Shown one piece after another: positions 30,585 through 42,192 of a stretch of 64,000 nucleotides of DNA. The stretch comes from Liriodendron chinense (Eukaryota; Streptophyta; Magnoliopsida; Magnoliales; Magnoliaceae), in the NCBI GenBank assembly GCA_003013855.2, contig ML058407.1, positions 806,001 to 870,000 of the forward strand, in the 5' to 3' direction. Under the pieces are notes generated by a model. That model was not told where the DNA came from and did not search any database. It saw nothing but the letters and a program-made list of their open reading frames with translations. The position numbers and the translations under genes were made by a program. Position 1 is the stretch's first letter. Each line of letters starts with the position of its first letter.

Positions 30585-31650
30585 TGTTAATGTCAGATTT
30601 TGTAACGAGATCCTCCAGCTTTTCTCCTTCACTCCAACCGGGATTTTCACCACCAGACCTGAAGCAAGAAGACAAATAAGGGTGGCTGGGGACCAGCCGT
30701 TAGCCCTCCGATGCTTAAGTTAGGCCACAGTAAGAAGAGAAGCTAAGCAAAACGGGACCAAGATTGAATGATGTATGCGTACCTGCTCTTAATGGAGCCA
30801 CCCCTTTATATAGATCTGAAGCAATCCAATTTGTTACGTGAGATGTCGAAATCCCGTTGATGTCGCATACGATACTGAGAATTCGCTGATTTCGTGGGAT
30901 AAGATCCTATCTTTTTAGTCAGATCCAACCCAATGACTTATTTCAACAATCACGCCCCTTGATGGTAATCCCTTGAAATCCGGCCGGAAGCCGTAGTTGG
31001 AATCATAGCTTCCGAAAAGGAAGGAGACGCCCGTAGTTGGAGTCATAGCCTCCGAAAAGGAAGGAGACGCCCGTAGTTGGAGTCATAGCCTCCAAAAAGG
31101 AAGGAGACGCCCGTAGTTGGAAACCACCGAACTAGTTGTAGCCCTGCTTGGTGTCGCAGAGGGATTGGAGAAGCTGCTCGACGGGAATCGTGTGCTAGTA
31201 CTGAAAGCTAAGAGATATCACCGCAGGAAAGCTGCTCGCAGGTTAGAATGTGGTCGCGAGTCCAAGTACATACTTTAGATGTAACGTCTTTCAACGACTT
31301 GTGAGAAGGTCTGTTCGCGGATCGAGCTTTGCCATATTTGACTATCGGTTATGAAGACTCGAGACTTGCGAATAGCTGCTCCGTATTTTTCAATCTATGA
31401 CTCCTGATCAGGTGAGCTCGAGAGTCGAATGGACGTCCCGCACTTATCCAATATTCGACTCTCGATCAGATAATCTCGAGAGTCGAATGGACGTCCCGCA
31501 CTTATCCATTCTTCGACTCCCGAGCATACGATCTCGAGAGTCGAAGCTGTACTCCACCCTTATCCGTTCTGCGACTCTTGATCAGATCATCTCGAGGGCG
31601 AAATGGGCATTTCCGCGTGAAATCTTATCTCCACCATTTTGCCTATAACA
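30585..31650 (-). mobile_element. 5' LTR of Tat copy 1
   Basis: 1,066 bp, matching 15140-16245 except for about ten substitutions and one 40-bp unit. The TATA box TATATAAA (minus) is at 30805-30812. Confidence 0.9.
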
Positions 31651-32079
31651 GTAATCCTTGAGTAGGCCATAGTCCAGAGGCATGGATGTTACTCCGCAGG
31701 CTATGATTTCGAGTTTGTATTGATTGAATGGAACTAGAACTTGGAAGTTCAACTTGAATGTGATGGAATGTGTGTGAATGCTTTACTTTTCAATTAGATG
31801 AGAGATAGGACTTCAAATCTAGTTGAGTTCTATACTTGGATTGATTGAATTGACATGGGATTGCTACAAGTGGATCCTTGAAAGCCTTAGTACTTTATAT
31901 CTCTGATTTTTCATTAAGTTCCTGTTTTTTTTAGTAAACACTCAATTGAATCTGATTTCCTTCAAAAAAACTGTGTTGCTGGAGTGATTTAGGAGCTGTT
32001 ACTATTTCCCTGTGGATCGACCTCGGTCTTACCGAGTTTTATTACTACATCGCAGCCTTACACTTGAGGCGAGCGAACA
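31651..32079 (+). mobile_element. 5' LTR of the Athila element, second piece
   Basis: Resumes after the Tat insertion with the duplicated GTAAT and ends GCGAGCGAACA. Together with 14070-15139 it restores an LTR of about 1,494 bp. Confidence 0.92.
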
Positions 32080-32085
32080 AGTTTT

Positions 32086-32103
32086 TGGTGCCGTTGCAGG
32101 GGA
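32086..32103 (+). other. Primer binding site of the Athila element
   Basis: TGGTGCCGTTGCAGGGGA, six bases after the LTR; close to the tRNA-Asp-type site usual for Athila. Confidence 0.8.
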
Positions 32104-32330
32104 ATTAGATAACGGTTTTCGAATAGTTTCAGTGGCTGTAGAAGTAGCAGTAGATAGTTTTCCTGATTTTCTTAGAACTAACAAGTTTTTCTGTTTTGTA
32201 GGAATTTTTCTCTAGTTCAAGCGCATCAGGTGATACCTTTCTAACTTAGCTTCTGCAGAATTTTTTCAGATTAGTTTCAGATTTTAGTTTTCTAGGATAG
32301 GATTAGTTTCAGTTTCTGGTTGAGTGGTTT

Positions 32331-34354
32331 ATGGCCCGTTGGGAACGTAACCACTCAAATCGTCTCCAATCTGAAGGTGGTTTAGTTGGACCATTGTCAG
32401 TCCATAGACGAGTCCGGAATTATCAAGAGCATTGTGAAAGTTTGGGGAGTATGGATCAAACACCTGTAAGGAATCCTCCCCCCCTACTCCAACGACAAAC
32501 GCAAATCAGGAAGGAGTAGGAGAGAATGAGGTACATAATGTTCCTCCAATGAGATCACTACGAGACTACCTACAACCTGCCCGTGCAATTACACCTTCTT
32601 GCATAGTTCTACCAGCTAACGGTGGAACCCTTGACATAAAACCGGGTGTAATTCAACTTTTACCTAAATTCCATGGGCTAGACTCTGACCGCCCATACTT
32701 ACACTTGCAAGAATTCGAAGAAGTGTTGGCCACCTTGCATTATCCCAATGTTTCTGAGGATACAATCAGACTTAAACTTTTTCCCTTCACTTTGAAAGAA
32801 AGAACCAAAGATTGGCTTCACTCTCTTAGACCACATTCGATTGGGGCATGGGTTGAGATGAACCGGGAATTCCTGAAAAAGTTCTTCCCGGCTCATAAAA
32901 CAAACACTCTTCGAAGGGCCATAATGAATTTCTCAGCTAAAGAGGGTGAATCTTTTTTTCAATGCTGGGAAAGATTTAAGGATCTCCTACTTGCTTGCCC
33001 ACATCATGGCTATGAGAGTTGGCGAGTTATAAATTTTTTCAATGATGGATTAAGTTCCAATATGCGCCAATTTGTGGAAATGATGTGCAATGGCGAGTTT
33101 ATGAGTAAAAATCCAGATGAGGCTTGGAGTTACTTGGACATGTTGGCTGAAAACGCCCAATCTTGGGATACATCGGATAAACCCAATAACTCCAAGCCCA
33201 CTCAAGAGAAAAGTGGGATCTATATCCTTAAGGAGGAAGACGACGTGAATGCAAGGATAGCCAACCTCACAAGGAAGGTTGAGGCCATGGAACTTAGCAA
33301 AAGTGGAGTTCCCAAGTCCAAGGAAGCTGTTAAAACCACATGTGGGATTTGCCTCACCGACTTACACGCTACGCAAGATTGTCCCACAATTCCTGCATTT
33401 CAAGAAGTGCTACATGAAACAGCCAATGCCACATATGGTTATCAACGGCCCTTCAATGGACCTGTAGGTAATACGTACAATGAGAGTTGGAAGAACCACC
33501 CGAATTTCAGTTGGAAGAATTCTCCTACGGGCAATCCTACCAACTCCCAAAGAGGGCCACCCATGCAAAATATGGCCCCACCTCAATTCTCATTGGAGGA
33601 TACCTTGAGAGCGTTTATGCAAGGGCAAGTGCAAATAAATGAATCGAATCAGCAAATGTTCCAAGAGCTTAAAGTCTCGGTTGATGAGATTAAGGGACGC
33701 TTGAATGCTAGGGAAGGGACCTTTCCGGCCCAACCTCAGCCCAATCCAAAGCAAGTACATGAAGTAAGCATCCCTAATTCTTCTAACCAAAACATGGAGC
33801 AAGTTAAATCCATTACCACCCTTAGAAGTGGTAAACAAATTGACAAAACTATTCCGGTGAAGGCCGATGAGCCTAATGATCCGGTAAATTCTGAGGATGA
33901 AGATGGATCTAACTTAGCCCCACAACAACCGGAACGCATTTACAAGCCCATAGCACCATTCCCTTCGAGATTGGTTGCCCTAAAATCTCTCCCAAACTCT
34001 CAAGATATTCTAGAAATTTTTAGACAAGTCAAGATCAATATCCCTTTGCTTGATGCCATCAAACAAATTCCCTCTTATGCCAAGTTTCTAAAAGACCTAT
34101 GCACAACAAAACGCAAATATAATGTGCAGAAAAAGGCCTTCTTAACTGAGCAAGTTAGTGCCATCCTCACTCAAAAGACCCCCCCAAAATTCAAAGATCC
34201 CGGTAGTCCCACCGTCTCATGTATCATTGGAGACTACCGGATTGAACGTGCCTTGTTAGACTTGGGGGCGAGTGTGAACTTGATCCCATACTCGGTAAAT
34301 GAGCAATTGGGTCTTGGTGAATTAAAACCCACCAAAACCGAGGGGGATAGTTGA
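32331..34354 (+). pseudogene. Athila gag and start of protease
   Basis: Translation probably began at 32331 (MARWERNHSN). A frame change in a C run near 32477-32484 separates this start from the main frame, which is open to 34354 (601 codons from the methionine at 32549). Residues about 35-205 of that frame are the retrotransposon gag domain (DWLHSLRPHSIGAW, REFLKKFFPAHKTN). A CX2CX4HX4C zinc knuckle lies at C265, C268, H273 and C278. The frame ends just after the protease active site (LLDLGASVNLIPYS), where a small deletion shifts the frame. The product would be a truncated Gag. Confidence 0.85.
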
Positions 34355-34945
34355 GGATGTTCTAGTCCAAGTTGACAAATTCTACTACCCAGTAGATTTT
34401 ATAGTCTTGGACACACAACCGGTTGTGGATGCTAGCACCCAAATACCGGTAATACTAGGCCGCCCATTCCTTGCCACATCAAACGCAATCATCAATTGCC
34501 GGAATAGGTGATGCAACTATCTTTTGGAAACATGACACTAGAGGTGAATGTGTTTCACTTGGGCAAAAGACATAGGGATGTCGATGATGATGAGTTCTTA
34601 GATGTGAACATGCTTGAAACTTTTGAAGAAGAAGAACTCCTCCAACTTGAACCACTAGAAAGCTTGGAGACATGCTTAGCACATTTCATGGATTCTGAAG
34701 ATCCTATCATTAGTGAGATTGTGCAGGCATTAAATATAGAAAGACCGGTGGTAGATATTAGCCAGTTGAGGCCCCATTTTGAGAAATTATCACCAACCAC
34801 ATCAAGACCTCTACCGTCTAACATCAAACCACCAAAGCTTGACCTTAAACAATTGCCATCCGAGCTTAAATACGTATATTTGGGTCAAGAGGAAACTTTC
34901 CCAGTTGTCATTGCCTCCCACCTTGAGAAGGACTAAGAGCTCTAG
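34355..34945 (+). pseudogene. Athila protease remainder and linker, frameshifted
   Basis: The rest of the protease domain (ILGRPFLATSNAIINC motif) is in a different frame from the gag ORF. A second shift near 34508 moves to the frame of the acidic linker (EEEELLQLEPLESLE) that leads to reverse transcriptase. This last frame is the pol frame but contains TAA at 34934-34936 and TAG at 34943-34945. The changes look like ordinary decay. Confidence 0.85.
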
Positions 34946-37729
34946 TTGATTGAGTTACTCAAAGAACATAGGGAAGCCATAAGTTGGACAATAGCGGATC
35001 TCAAAGGGATAGATCCTTCGGTTTGCACGCACCGAATACACCTTGAAGAAAATGCAAAAACGACTAGACAACCTCAAAGACGGCTAAATCCAAACATGAT
35101 GGAGGTTGTCAAAGCCGAGGTGTTGAAGCTATTGGATGTGGGTATTATCTACCCCATCTCAGATAGCCAAGGGGTGAGTCCTACCCAAGTTGTCCCTAAG
35201 AAATCCGGTATTACCATCATTGAGAACGCCAACAACGAACTTATACCGACGAGGGTGACCACCGGTTGGCGTATGTGCATTGATTATAGGAAGCTCAATA
35301 CAGTTACTAGGAAAGACCACTTCCCTCTCCCATTTATGGATCAAATTTTGGAGAGGTTGGCAGGTCATTCCTATTATTGCTTCCTAGATGGCTATTCCGG
35401 ATACAACCAAATTGAGATAGCTCCGGAAGACCAAGAGAAAACCACATTTACATGCCCGTTTGGTACCTTCGCTTACCGAAGGATGCCATTCGGGTTATGC
35501 AATGCACCTGCCACATTCCAACGATGCATGTTGAGTATTTTCTCGGACATGGTGGGTGAGTTTCTTGAGGTATTCATGGATGACTTTTCTGTTTTTGGTT
35601 GTACATTTGATGAGTGTCTCGAGCACTTGAAGTTGGTCTTGATGAGGTGTGAGGAAAAGCAACTTGTATTAAACTGGGAAAAGTGCCATTTCATGGTACA
35701 AAGAGGAATAGTCCTTGGATACATCATCTCGTCCAATGGAATAGAGGTAGACCGGGCGAAAATTGACATAATTTCCAATCTACCACCACCCAAAAGCATA
35801 CGCGATGTGCGGTCCTTCCTTGGACATGCCGGTTTCTATCGAAGGTTTATAAAGGACTTTAGTCACATCTCAAGGCCTTTATGTAACCTTCTACAAAAGG
35901 AGAACCAATTTGAGTGGAGTGCCGAATGTCAATTAGCTTTTTCAAAGCTAAAAGACATGTTGACAACCGCTCCTATCATGCAACCACCAGATTGGTCCAT
36001 GCCTTTTGAGTTGATGTGCGATGCGAGCGATTTTGCTATTGGGGCGGTGTTAGGCCAAAAGAAGGATAAAAAGCCCCATGTCATCTATTACGCAAGTAGG
36101 ACCTTGAATCCTGCCCAAGTTAATTATTCGACTACGGAGAAAGAGCTCCTAGCTGTCATCTTCGCCTTGGACAAGTTCAGGCCATTCTTAATAGGATCCA
36201 AAGTCATTGTTTATACGGATCATGCGGCGCTGAAATACCTTCTTTCTAAGAAGGATGCTAAGCCCCGTTTGCTTAGATGGATCCTACTCCTTCAAGAATT
36301 CGACTTGGAGATCAAAGATAAGAAGGGGATAGAAAATGTGGTGGCGGATCATCTATCCCGCCTAGTCCTACCAAATTCCATTGACGAGTCACCTATTGAG
36401 GACTCATTCCTTGATGAGCAACTCTTTGTTGCTGTGCACCCACCATGGTACGCTGATATAGCCAATTATCTTTCCACAGGTGCGATGCCGATTCATTGGA
36501 CTGCGCAAGACAAACGTAAATTTCTAAGGGAAGTGCGCAGATTTTTCTGGGATGAACCTCTATTGTTTAAATATTGCCCAGACCAAATTATAAGGAGATG
36601 CGTTCCTGATGATGAACATAATTCAGTCATCTCCTTTTGTCATGATCAAGCATGTGGGGGTCATTTTTCAGCCAAGAAAACAACTGCAAAAATTCTGCAG
36701 TGGTGTTTTTATTGGCCCACGTTATTTAAGGACACCCACGAGTTTTGCAAAGCGTGCGAGCGCTGCCAGAAGCTAGGAGGATTATCCCGTCGAAATATGA
36801 TGCCTCTCACCCCAATTCAACATCTTGAAGTCTTTGACTGTTGGGGCATCGATTTTATGGGACCATTCCCCTCATCTTTTGGACATGTCTATATTCTGCT
36901 TGCCGTAGACTATGTGTCTAAATGGATAGAGGCTATCCCATGTAGAACTACGGTTCTCAAGTTCCTTAAAGAAAACATACTTTCTAGATTTGGGACGCCT
37001 CGAGCCATTATTAGTGATGGTGGTTCTCACTTTTGCAATAGACCTTTTGAAACTTTGATGAAGAAATATGGTATTAGGCATAAAGTGAGTACCCCATACC
37101 ACCCACAAACAAGTGGGCAAGCTGAAATCTCCAATAGGGAAATCAAGCAGATTTTGGAAAAGACGGTGAGACCGGATTGCAAGGATTGGTCCCTAAGATT
37201 AGATGATGCACTTTGGGCTCATCATACTGCCTACAAGACACCCATTGGAATGTCCCCTTATAGACTTGTCTATGGGAAAGCTTGCCACTTGCCTGTGGAG
37301 ATAGAACACAAAGCCTATTGGGCAATTCGGGCTCTAAATTTTGACATTGACAAGGCTAGCTCGCTTCGCAAACTTCAATTAAATGAGCTTGATGAGATCC
37401 GGAATGATGCATATGAGAATTCGAGAATTTACAAGAGCAAGATGAAGGCCTTTCATGACAAGCACATCTTAAGGAAATCTTTCCATGAAGGACAGAAAGT
37501 GCTCTTGTATAATGCCCGACTTCATCTTTTTTCGGGAAAATTACGATCTCGATGGACCGGCCCATATATTGTCAAAGAAGTTTTTCCTCATGGGGCTGTT
37601 GAGATTGAGAATGCAGCGAATGGTGACTGTTTCAAAGTTAATGGACAACGCCTTAAACCATTTGTTGAGAAATTTGATTCAGAGGACATGTCCATCTCCC
37701 TGAATGATCCTGTCTATCAGGATGATTGA
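34946..37729 (+). CDS. Athila pol: RT, RNase H, integrase (open frame)
   Basis: A 927-residue uninterrupted frame. Reverse transcriptase covers about 50-290: WRMCIDYRKLN at 108-118, LDGYSGYNQ, and the catalytic FMDD at 210-213 (a variant of YxDD). RNase H covers about 345-465 (CDASDFAIGAVLG, EKELLAVIFALDKFRPFL, YTDHAALKYLLSK). Integrase follows: zinc-binding HHCC, the DDE core (CWGIDFMGP, ISDGGSHF, TSGQAEISNREIK), then a C-terminal domain ending NDPVYQDD. These enzymes copy the RNA to DNA and insert it. The listed start is only the first codon after two nonsense codons; the real product would come from a Gag-Pol polyprotein that this copy can no longer make. Confidence 0.92.
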   Translation: MIELLKEHREAISWTIADLKGIDPSVCTHRIHLEENAKTTRQPQRRLNPNMMEVVKAEVLKLLDVGIIYPISDSQGVSPTQVVPKKSGITIIENANNELIPTRVTTGWRMCIDYRKLNTVTRKDHFPLPFMDQILERLAGHSYYCFLDGYSGYNQIEIAPEDQEKTTFTCPFGTFAYRRMPFGLCNAPATFQRCMLSIFSDMVGEFLEVFMDDFSVFGCTFDECLEHLKLVLMRCEEKQLVLNWEKCHFMVQRGIVLGYIISSNGIEVDRAKIDIISNLPPPKSIRDVRSFLGHAGFYRRFIKDFSHISRPLCNLLQKENQFEWSAECQLAFSKLKDMLTTAPIMQPPDWSMPFELMCDASDFAIGAVLGQKKDKKPHVIYYASRTLNPAQVNYSTTEKELLAVIFALDKFRPFLIGSKVIVYTDHAALKYLLSKKDAKPRLLRWILLLQEFDLEIKDKKGIENVVADHLSRLVLPNSIDESPIEDSFLDEQLFVAVHPPWYADIANYLSTGAMPIHWTAQDKRKFLREVRRFFWDEPLLFKYCPDQIIRRCVPDDEHNSVISFCHDQACGGHFSAKKTTAKILQWCFYWPTLFKDTHEFCKACERCQKLGGLSRRNMMPLTPIQHLEVFDCWGIDFMGPFPSSFGHVYILLAVDYVSKWIEAIPCRTTVLKFLKENILSRFGTPRAIISDGGSHFCNRPFETLMKKYGIRHKVSTPYHPQTSGQAEISNREIKQILEKTVRPDCKDWSLRLDDALWAHHTAYKTPIGMSPYRLVYGKACHLPVEIEHKAYWAIRALNFDIDKASSLRKLQLNELDEIRNDAYENSRIYKSKMKAFHDKHILRKSFHEGQKVLLYNARLHLFSGKLRSRWTGPYIVKEVFPHGAVEIENAANGDCFKVNGQRLKPFVEKFDSEDMSISLNDPVYQDD

Positions 37730-38866
37730 TTTCCTAGTCTGATGGAGGTATAGCATAGGTATGTTTAGTTTTGTTCTTCTGTTTTAATAGGTTTTAGTTG
37801 TTGAGTTGGAGAATTCCATGATCGCTCTCTCAGGTACTATTGTTCTCACTCTCTCATTGTTTACCATTGCTCTCATGTTCATGCTAATTGACTATCTTTT
37901 TACATTGAGGACAATGCAATATTTGGTTGGGGGGTGAGATGAGATCTCTCATCTAGCATATTGCAACATTTCGAGCTTCATATGCTTCATATGCACACAA
38001 TTTTTTTGAATTTTCTAACATCTCAAAACTCTTTTAGAAAATCTTGTTTCTATACATTTGAGATGCTATGAGTATAAGAAGAGGAGATACGAAGTGTGTG
38101 ATGTTGTAGTTTTGAATTTCTCCCAACATAATGGTTTTATATGATACTTCCCCCTATTGTTGTGATTGATAGAAAAATTTGAACACCTTTGCACCAAGTT
38201 CACATTACACGATTTTCATGAGTGATAGGGTTATGTGATTTGTGGATTAGCTAGACTTTGATTTAAAGGTGTTGAGCAGCCAAGCCGGGGTATTTTGTCC
38301 ATCCTTGTCCATGAGAAAATAACTGAAGATATGGATTTCTAAAAATCCTATCTAATTTAAAAGAAAAAGGAAAGAAAGGATGAAATCGGGAAGGAAAGAA
38401 AAATGGTGGAAAATTCCGAAAAGGGCTACCTATTACCAACCGGGGGATGGTCGAACCGTAACCAAAGCCGAAAATGGGACGTAGTGTGCAAGCCGTCGGA
38501 AGGACGGTAAGGCAAATTCCTGTCATAGGCTTGCTGTTGCTCTGTGCACCTTAAAATCCTTGGTCTACTTAATCTATGAAGAAGATGATTCCAGGAACTC
38601 ATGAGATGAACTTTCACTATGCACACTAGGTTGAATTTGTTCGAGTTCTTCTATTTATCAATCAATCAGCGGGAATTACATGTAGACACTTCTTATGTTT
38701 TGAGAGTCCAAGGTTCAGCTTCTATCACCTAATTTCTCCAAATTTTATAGTTGTACATTTTGGAATGGATAGAAACATGGTTTCTGGAAGAGAGTTGGAT
38801 TTGGAGGTTTGAAATTTTTTTCACGCATGTTTTGCTTGGGACTAGCAAAAAGCTAGTTGGGGGGTG
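37730..38866 (+). other. Athila 3' untranslated internal region and polypurine tract
   Basis: No env-like frame is present. The block 38262-38530 is shared with three other Athila copies and contains a small hairpin candidate, CCGTCGGAAGGACGG. The polypurine tract TTGGGGGGTG is at 38857-38866. Confidence 0.82.
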
Positions 38867-40361
38867 TGTTGAACCTCCAATTTATACATTGCATTGCCCA
38901 TTACACGACAAGGTTTGCATGATTTTCATGGTTTAAAGGCCCACCTAACATATGTTTTTGTGATTATAGGGATGAGAGCGGACTTTATTCAATTACGAGC
39001 CAAAAGAATGCATTTGGAGCTATTGCATGAAGTCCTAGGATGGACCAAAGAAAGAAGAAGAAAGAGGGAGAAAAGAGGATGAAGAAAAGAAGAAAAGGTT
39101 GCAGAAAAACAAGGCAGACCGGTCGTCCGACCGGTCAGCCACATCAAAGGAGCAAGTGGAATACATGCCGACCGGTCTTGACCGGTCGACCATGAAGGCT
39201 TTGCATGTTGAAAGATAGGCCGACCGGTCATGACCGGTCGGCCATGAACACTGGAAGCTGGACAGAGGAGCCCGACCGGTCATGACCGGTCGGCTGTATA
39301 CACTGGACAAAGCAGAAACGATGCCCGACCGGTCATGACCGGTCGGGTAGGCACGCTGGACATGTTGGACAGGTCTGTCCGACCGGTCTTGACCGGTCGG
39401 CAGCACTCCCTGGAGTATTTGAAAAGCCAGTCCGACCGGTCACGACCGGTCGGCCCTGCGTAAGAGGATTCCTTTCTAAAGCTGGACTCCGAAAATTACT
39501 GCGCAATGCGTAATCTTTCGCAGAATCCGACGCAAGGGAGGTTTATTGCTATAAAAGGACACCTAGGGACTCTCCCTAGGGTATCAGAGAAGCTAAGGAA
39601 CGTGAGTTTGGAGAGTGAAGGCGATTGTGGAGCGGCTGCAACTCTCTTATTCGGGTTTTTCTGTTTTTATGCTTTATTTCAGAGTTTTTAGTTGTAGCAT
39701 GACAATGCTCGGCTAAAACCTCTCAGCTAAGGCTGAGAGGTGAAGCTTGTAGCTAATTCCATGTTGATTTCAGTTTAATTCAAGTAATTTACATTCAAGT
39801 TTGGATTTTTGCATGCTTTAGTTCCAAAAAGTGGTAGTTTGAGACGTTTTATCTGAGTTTATGTGCTCCGGACATGAATTCCTTTTAATTCTCTGAGATT
39901 ATCATATTTTTTTGTTTAAATTCGGATTATAGTAATCCTTGAGCAGGCCATAGTCCAGAGGCATGGATGTTACTCCGCAGGCTATGATTTCGAGTTTGTA
40001 TTGATTGAATGGAACTAGAACTTGGAAGTTCAACTTGAATGTGATGGAATGTGTGTGAATGCTTTACTTTTCAATTAGATGAGAGATAGGACTTCAAATC
40101 TAGTTGAGTTCTATACTTGGATTGATTGAATTGACATGGGATTGCTACAAGTGGATCCTTGAAAGCCTTAGTACTTTATATCTCTGATTTTTCATTAAGT
40201 TCCTGTTTTTTTTTAGTAAACACTCAATTGAATCTGATTTCCTTCAAAAAAACTGAGTTGCTAGAGTGATTTGGGAGCTGTTACTATTTCCCTGTGGATC
40301 GACCTCGGTCTTACCGAGTTTTATTACTACATCGCAGCCTTACACTTGAGGCGAGTGAACA
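38867..40361 (+). mobile_element. 3' LTR of the Athila element
   Basis: 1,495 bp, TGTTGAACC...GTGAACA, followed by the CCTAC duplication at 40362-40366. Confidence 0.93.
39110..39460. repeat. Long-palindrome array in LTR-D (3' LTR)
   Basis: Seven GACCGGTC double sites corresponding one-to-one with those at 14313-14665. The sixth site, mutated in the 5' LTR, is a clean double site here. Confidence 0.92.
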
Positions 40362-40366
40362 CCTAC

Positions 40367-42192
40367 TTACCAGATTTAACAAATTAAGCTACGTAAGCGA
40401 TAAACACTTCGGCTTCCAAGCCTAAGTGGGTCCAATTAATAGACTAGCAAAAGATAAAGCAATTAACAACCTAGTCTAATCAACTCATGTGGACTAGAGA
40501 GGATGGATCAAGAAGTGCTCAAGTCAACATGAGGTAGTGAAAGTACATCTTGTGAGTGTGGATGTGCCTATCAAGTGCTAAGCATACATTCCTAACTAAG
40601 CATACATAATTAACAATTAAACACAATGCATAAAGAGAAATGTGCTCAAAATCAATCACAAACACAAGGATGTATAGTGGTTCGACTACTTGTCTACTCC
40701 ACTCCCGGTTCAAGTACTCAACCCCTTTGAGCACACCGGCATTCACTGGGGAGTTTAAATCTGGTTCCTCCCAACCAAGGTGTTTTAAATCGGATCCACC
40801 CAACCGGGGAGTTTACAGGTTCCTCCCAACCTACACGTTTGCACCCGTGTTGGTGGCTCCCCCTTGGAGACTTTGTTTTAGGCCTGACTAACGTGCCAAG
40901 GAACGACTGACGTCCCTAGATTTTAGGCCCAACTAATAGGCCAAGGATCGGCTAACGACCCCGGGACGAGTTTGTCAAACAAACTCTACACTCAACTCCC
41001 ACAGGGAATTGAGTGGATGGACTCTTAACAAGACAACCTTACTTGTCGGATTGAGCCCCTTATTGCGCCGTCTTGGGTTGCTTCTTCTCGCTCTCCCGTG
41101 CTTGAATCAGCTCCCTTTGTACTCCCCCGATCTTTGACGCCGCCGCTTTGCCAAGGCTTCAGCTCCAAGATCAGCTACCTTGCATGTGATGCTCCATTGG
41201 AGATGCCCAAGGTGCTAGGGAATGGTGAAACCTCTACAAATGGTAGGAAATGGGTTTCCTAGAGGAATGCACCTAAATGGACTCCTAGGTAGTGTTTAGA
41301 CAAAGAATTTAACTATCATCAAGGTGTCTAAACCCTAGGAATCAAGAGGGAACAAGTCCTATTCTCAAGATGCCATTGAATGGCCCAAGCTTGTGATGAA
41401 AACACAAGGAGAATGGCTTGCTATAGGTTTGGGATAGAGCCTCTAATGATCTCTAGCAATGGTGGCTTCTATCTCCTCAAAATCCCCTCTCTTGGCTCAA
41501 AAACGAATCCCCCATCTTAAATAGATTTTCATCCAACGATAAAAAAACGGGCAAATTCGTGCATCTCCGATTGATCGGAAGAAGGTCCGATTGATCGGAG
41601 ACCTGTCCGATTGATTAGAGACAAGTCCGATTGATCGAAAATCTATCCAGTGAAGTCTCTGGAAGATATTCCGATTGATCGGAACACTGTTCGATTGATC
41701 GGACGGACCCCTTCCGATGGATCGGAAGACTGTCCGATTGATCAGAAATATGTCCAGTGGATTTTCAAGGCTGCTGGAAAAATTTTCGATTGATCGGAGC
41801 ATCTGTCCGATTGATCGGAGTCCTATCGGAGCCAACTTTCGATTGATCGGAGATCAATCGGAAACTGCTGTTTTGAGCTGTTTTGTTTACAGCAGCTTCC
41901 ACCTCTTAAATTAGTCTAACTTATCATGTTTTTCATGGAGTTCTAAGACTAATGATGATGACTAAAGATATACCTAGTTGGTCCAAGTCATCTAAGAGGT
42001 TATGGGTTAGGTTTTGATCAAGGCAAGGCACACCAAGGCATCACTTTTACCTGATTCTTCTTCCTTGATGCATCTGGTCCATCTTGAGTCTTCCGTCTTC
42101 GTCTTCATTGGGCTCAACCGACACTTAGACTCACTGATGTAAGTGATTGACAAACAAGGTGCACTAGTATGCCACGGAAAAGTGCACTAACA
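40367..42192 (-). mobile_element. 5' LTR of gag-only copy 1, second piece
   Basis: 1,826 bp completing the LTR begun at 13942-14069. It carries the palindrome array at about 41565-41870 and ends GTGCACTAACA before TTTGG. Confidence 0.92.

Larger units (their letters stand above)
15140..31650 (-). mobile_element. Tat-lineage Ty3/gypsy element, copy 1
   Basis: A complete minus-strand element with GTAAT target duplication (15135-15139 and 31651-31655). From its 5' end: LTR 30585-31650, primer site 30564-30581, a single gag-pol frame 30540-25030, then an opposite-strand gene (16664-24359), polypurine tract and 3' LTR 15140-16245. The dual RNase H and the antisense gene are hallmarks of the Tat/Grande group. 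The gag-only element at 16999-22519 interrupts the antisense gene. LTRs differ at about ten positions plus one 40-bp repeat unit. Confidence 0.93.
14070..40361 (+). mobile_element. Athila-lineage Ty3/gypsy element (LTR-D family)
   Basis: A complete plus-strand element with CCTAC target duplication, TG...CA termini, a tRNA-Asp-type primer site and a polypurine tract. Less the nested Tat insertion, it is about 9.8 kb. Coding parts are gag-protease 32331-34936 (broken) and pol 34946-37729 (open). The reverse transcriptase (DVGIIYPISDSQ, MCIDYRKLN, FMDD) and the DLGAS protease are typical of Athila. No env-like frame lies between pol and the 3' LTR. The LTRs (1,494 and 1,495 bp) differ at about 22 positions by eye. 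Confidence 0.93.
9990..42192 (-). mobile_element. Gag-only LTR retrotransposon, copy 1 (outermost of the nest)
   Basis: This is a complete element flanked by TTTGG at 9985-9989 and 42193-42197. Without the inserted DNA it is about 5.9 kb. Its parts are a 3' LTR 9990-11942, polypurine tract, gag 12767-13867, a TGGTATCAGAGC primer site, and a 5' LTR split into 13942-14069 and 40367-42192. No protease, reverse transcriptase or integrase is present in the 2.0-kb internal region, so it depends on another element for mobility. This architecture matches the plant TR-GAG class. By eye the two LTRs differ at about 40 of 1,950 positions. Confidence 0.92.
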
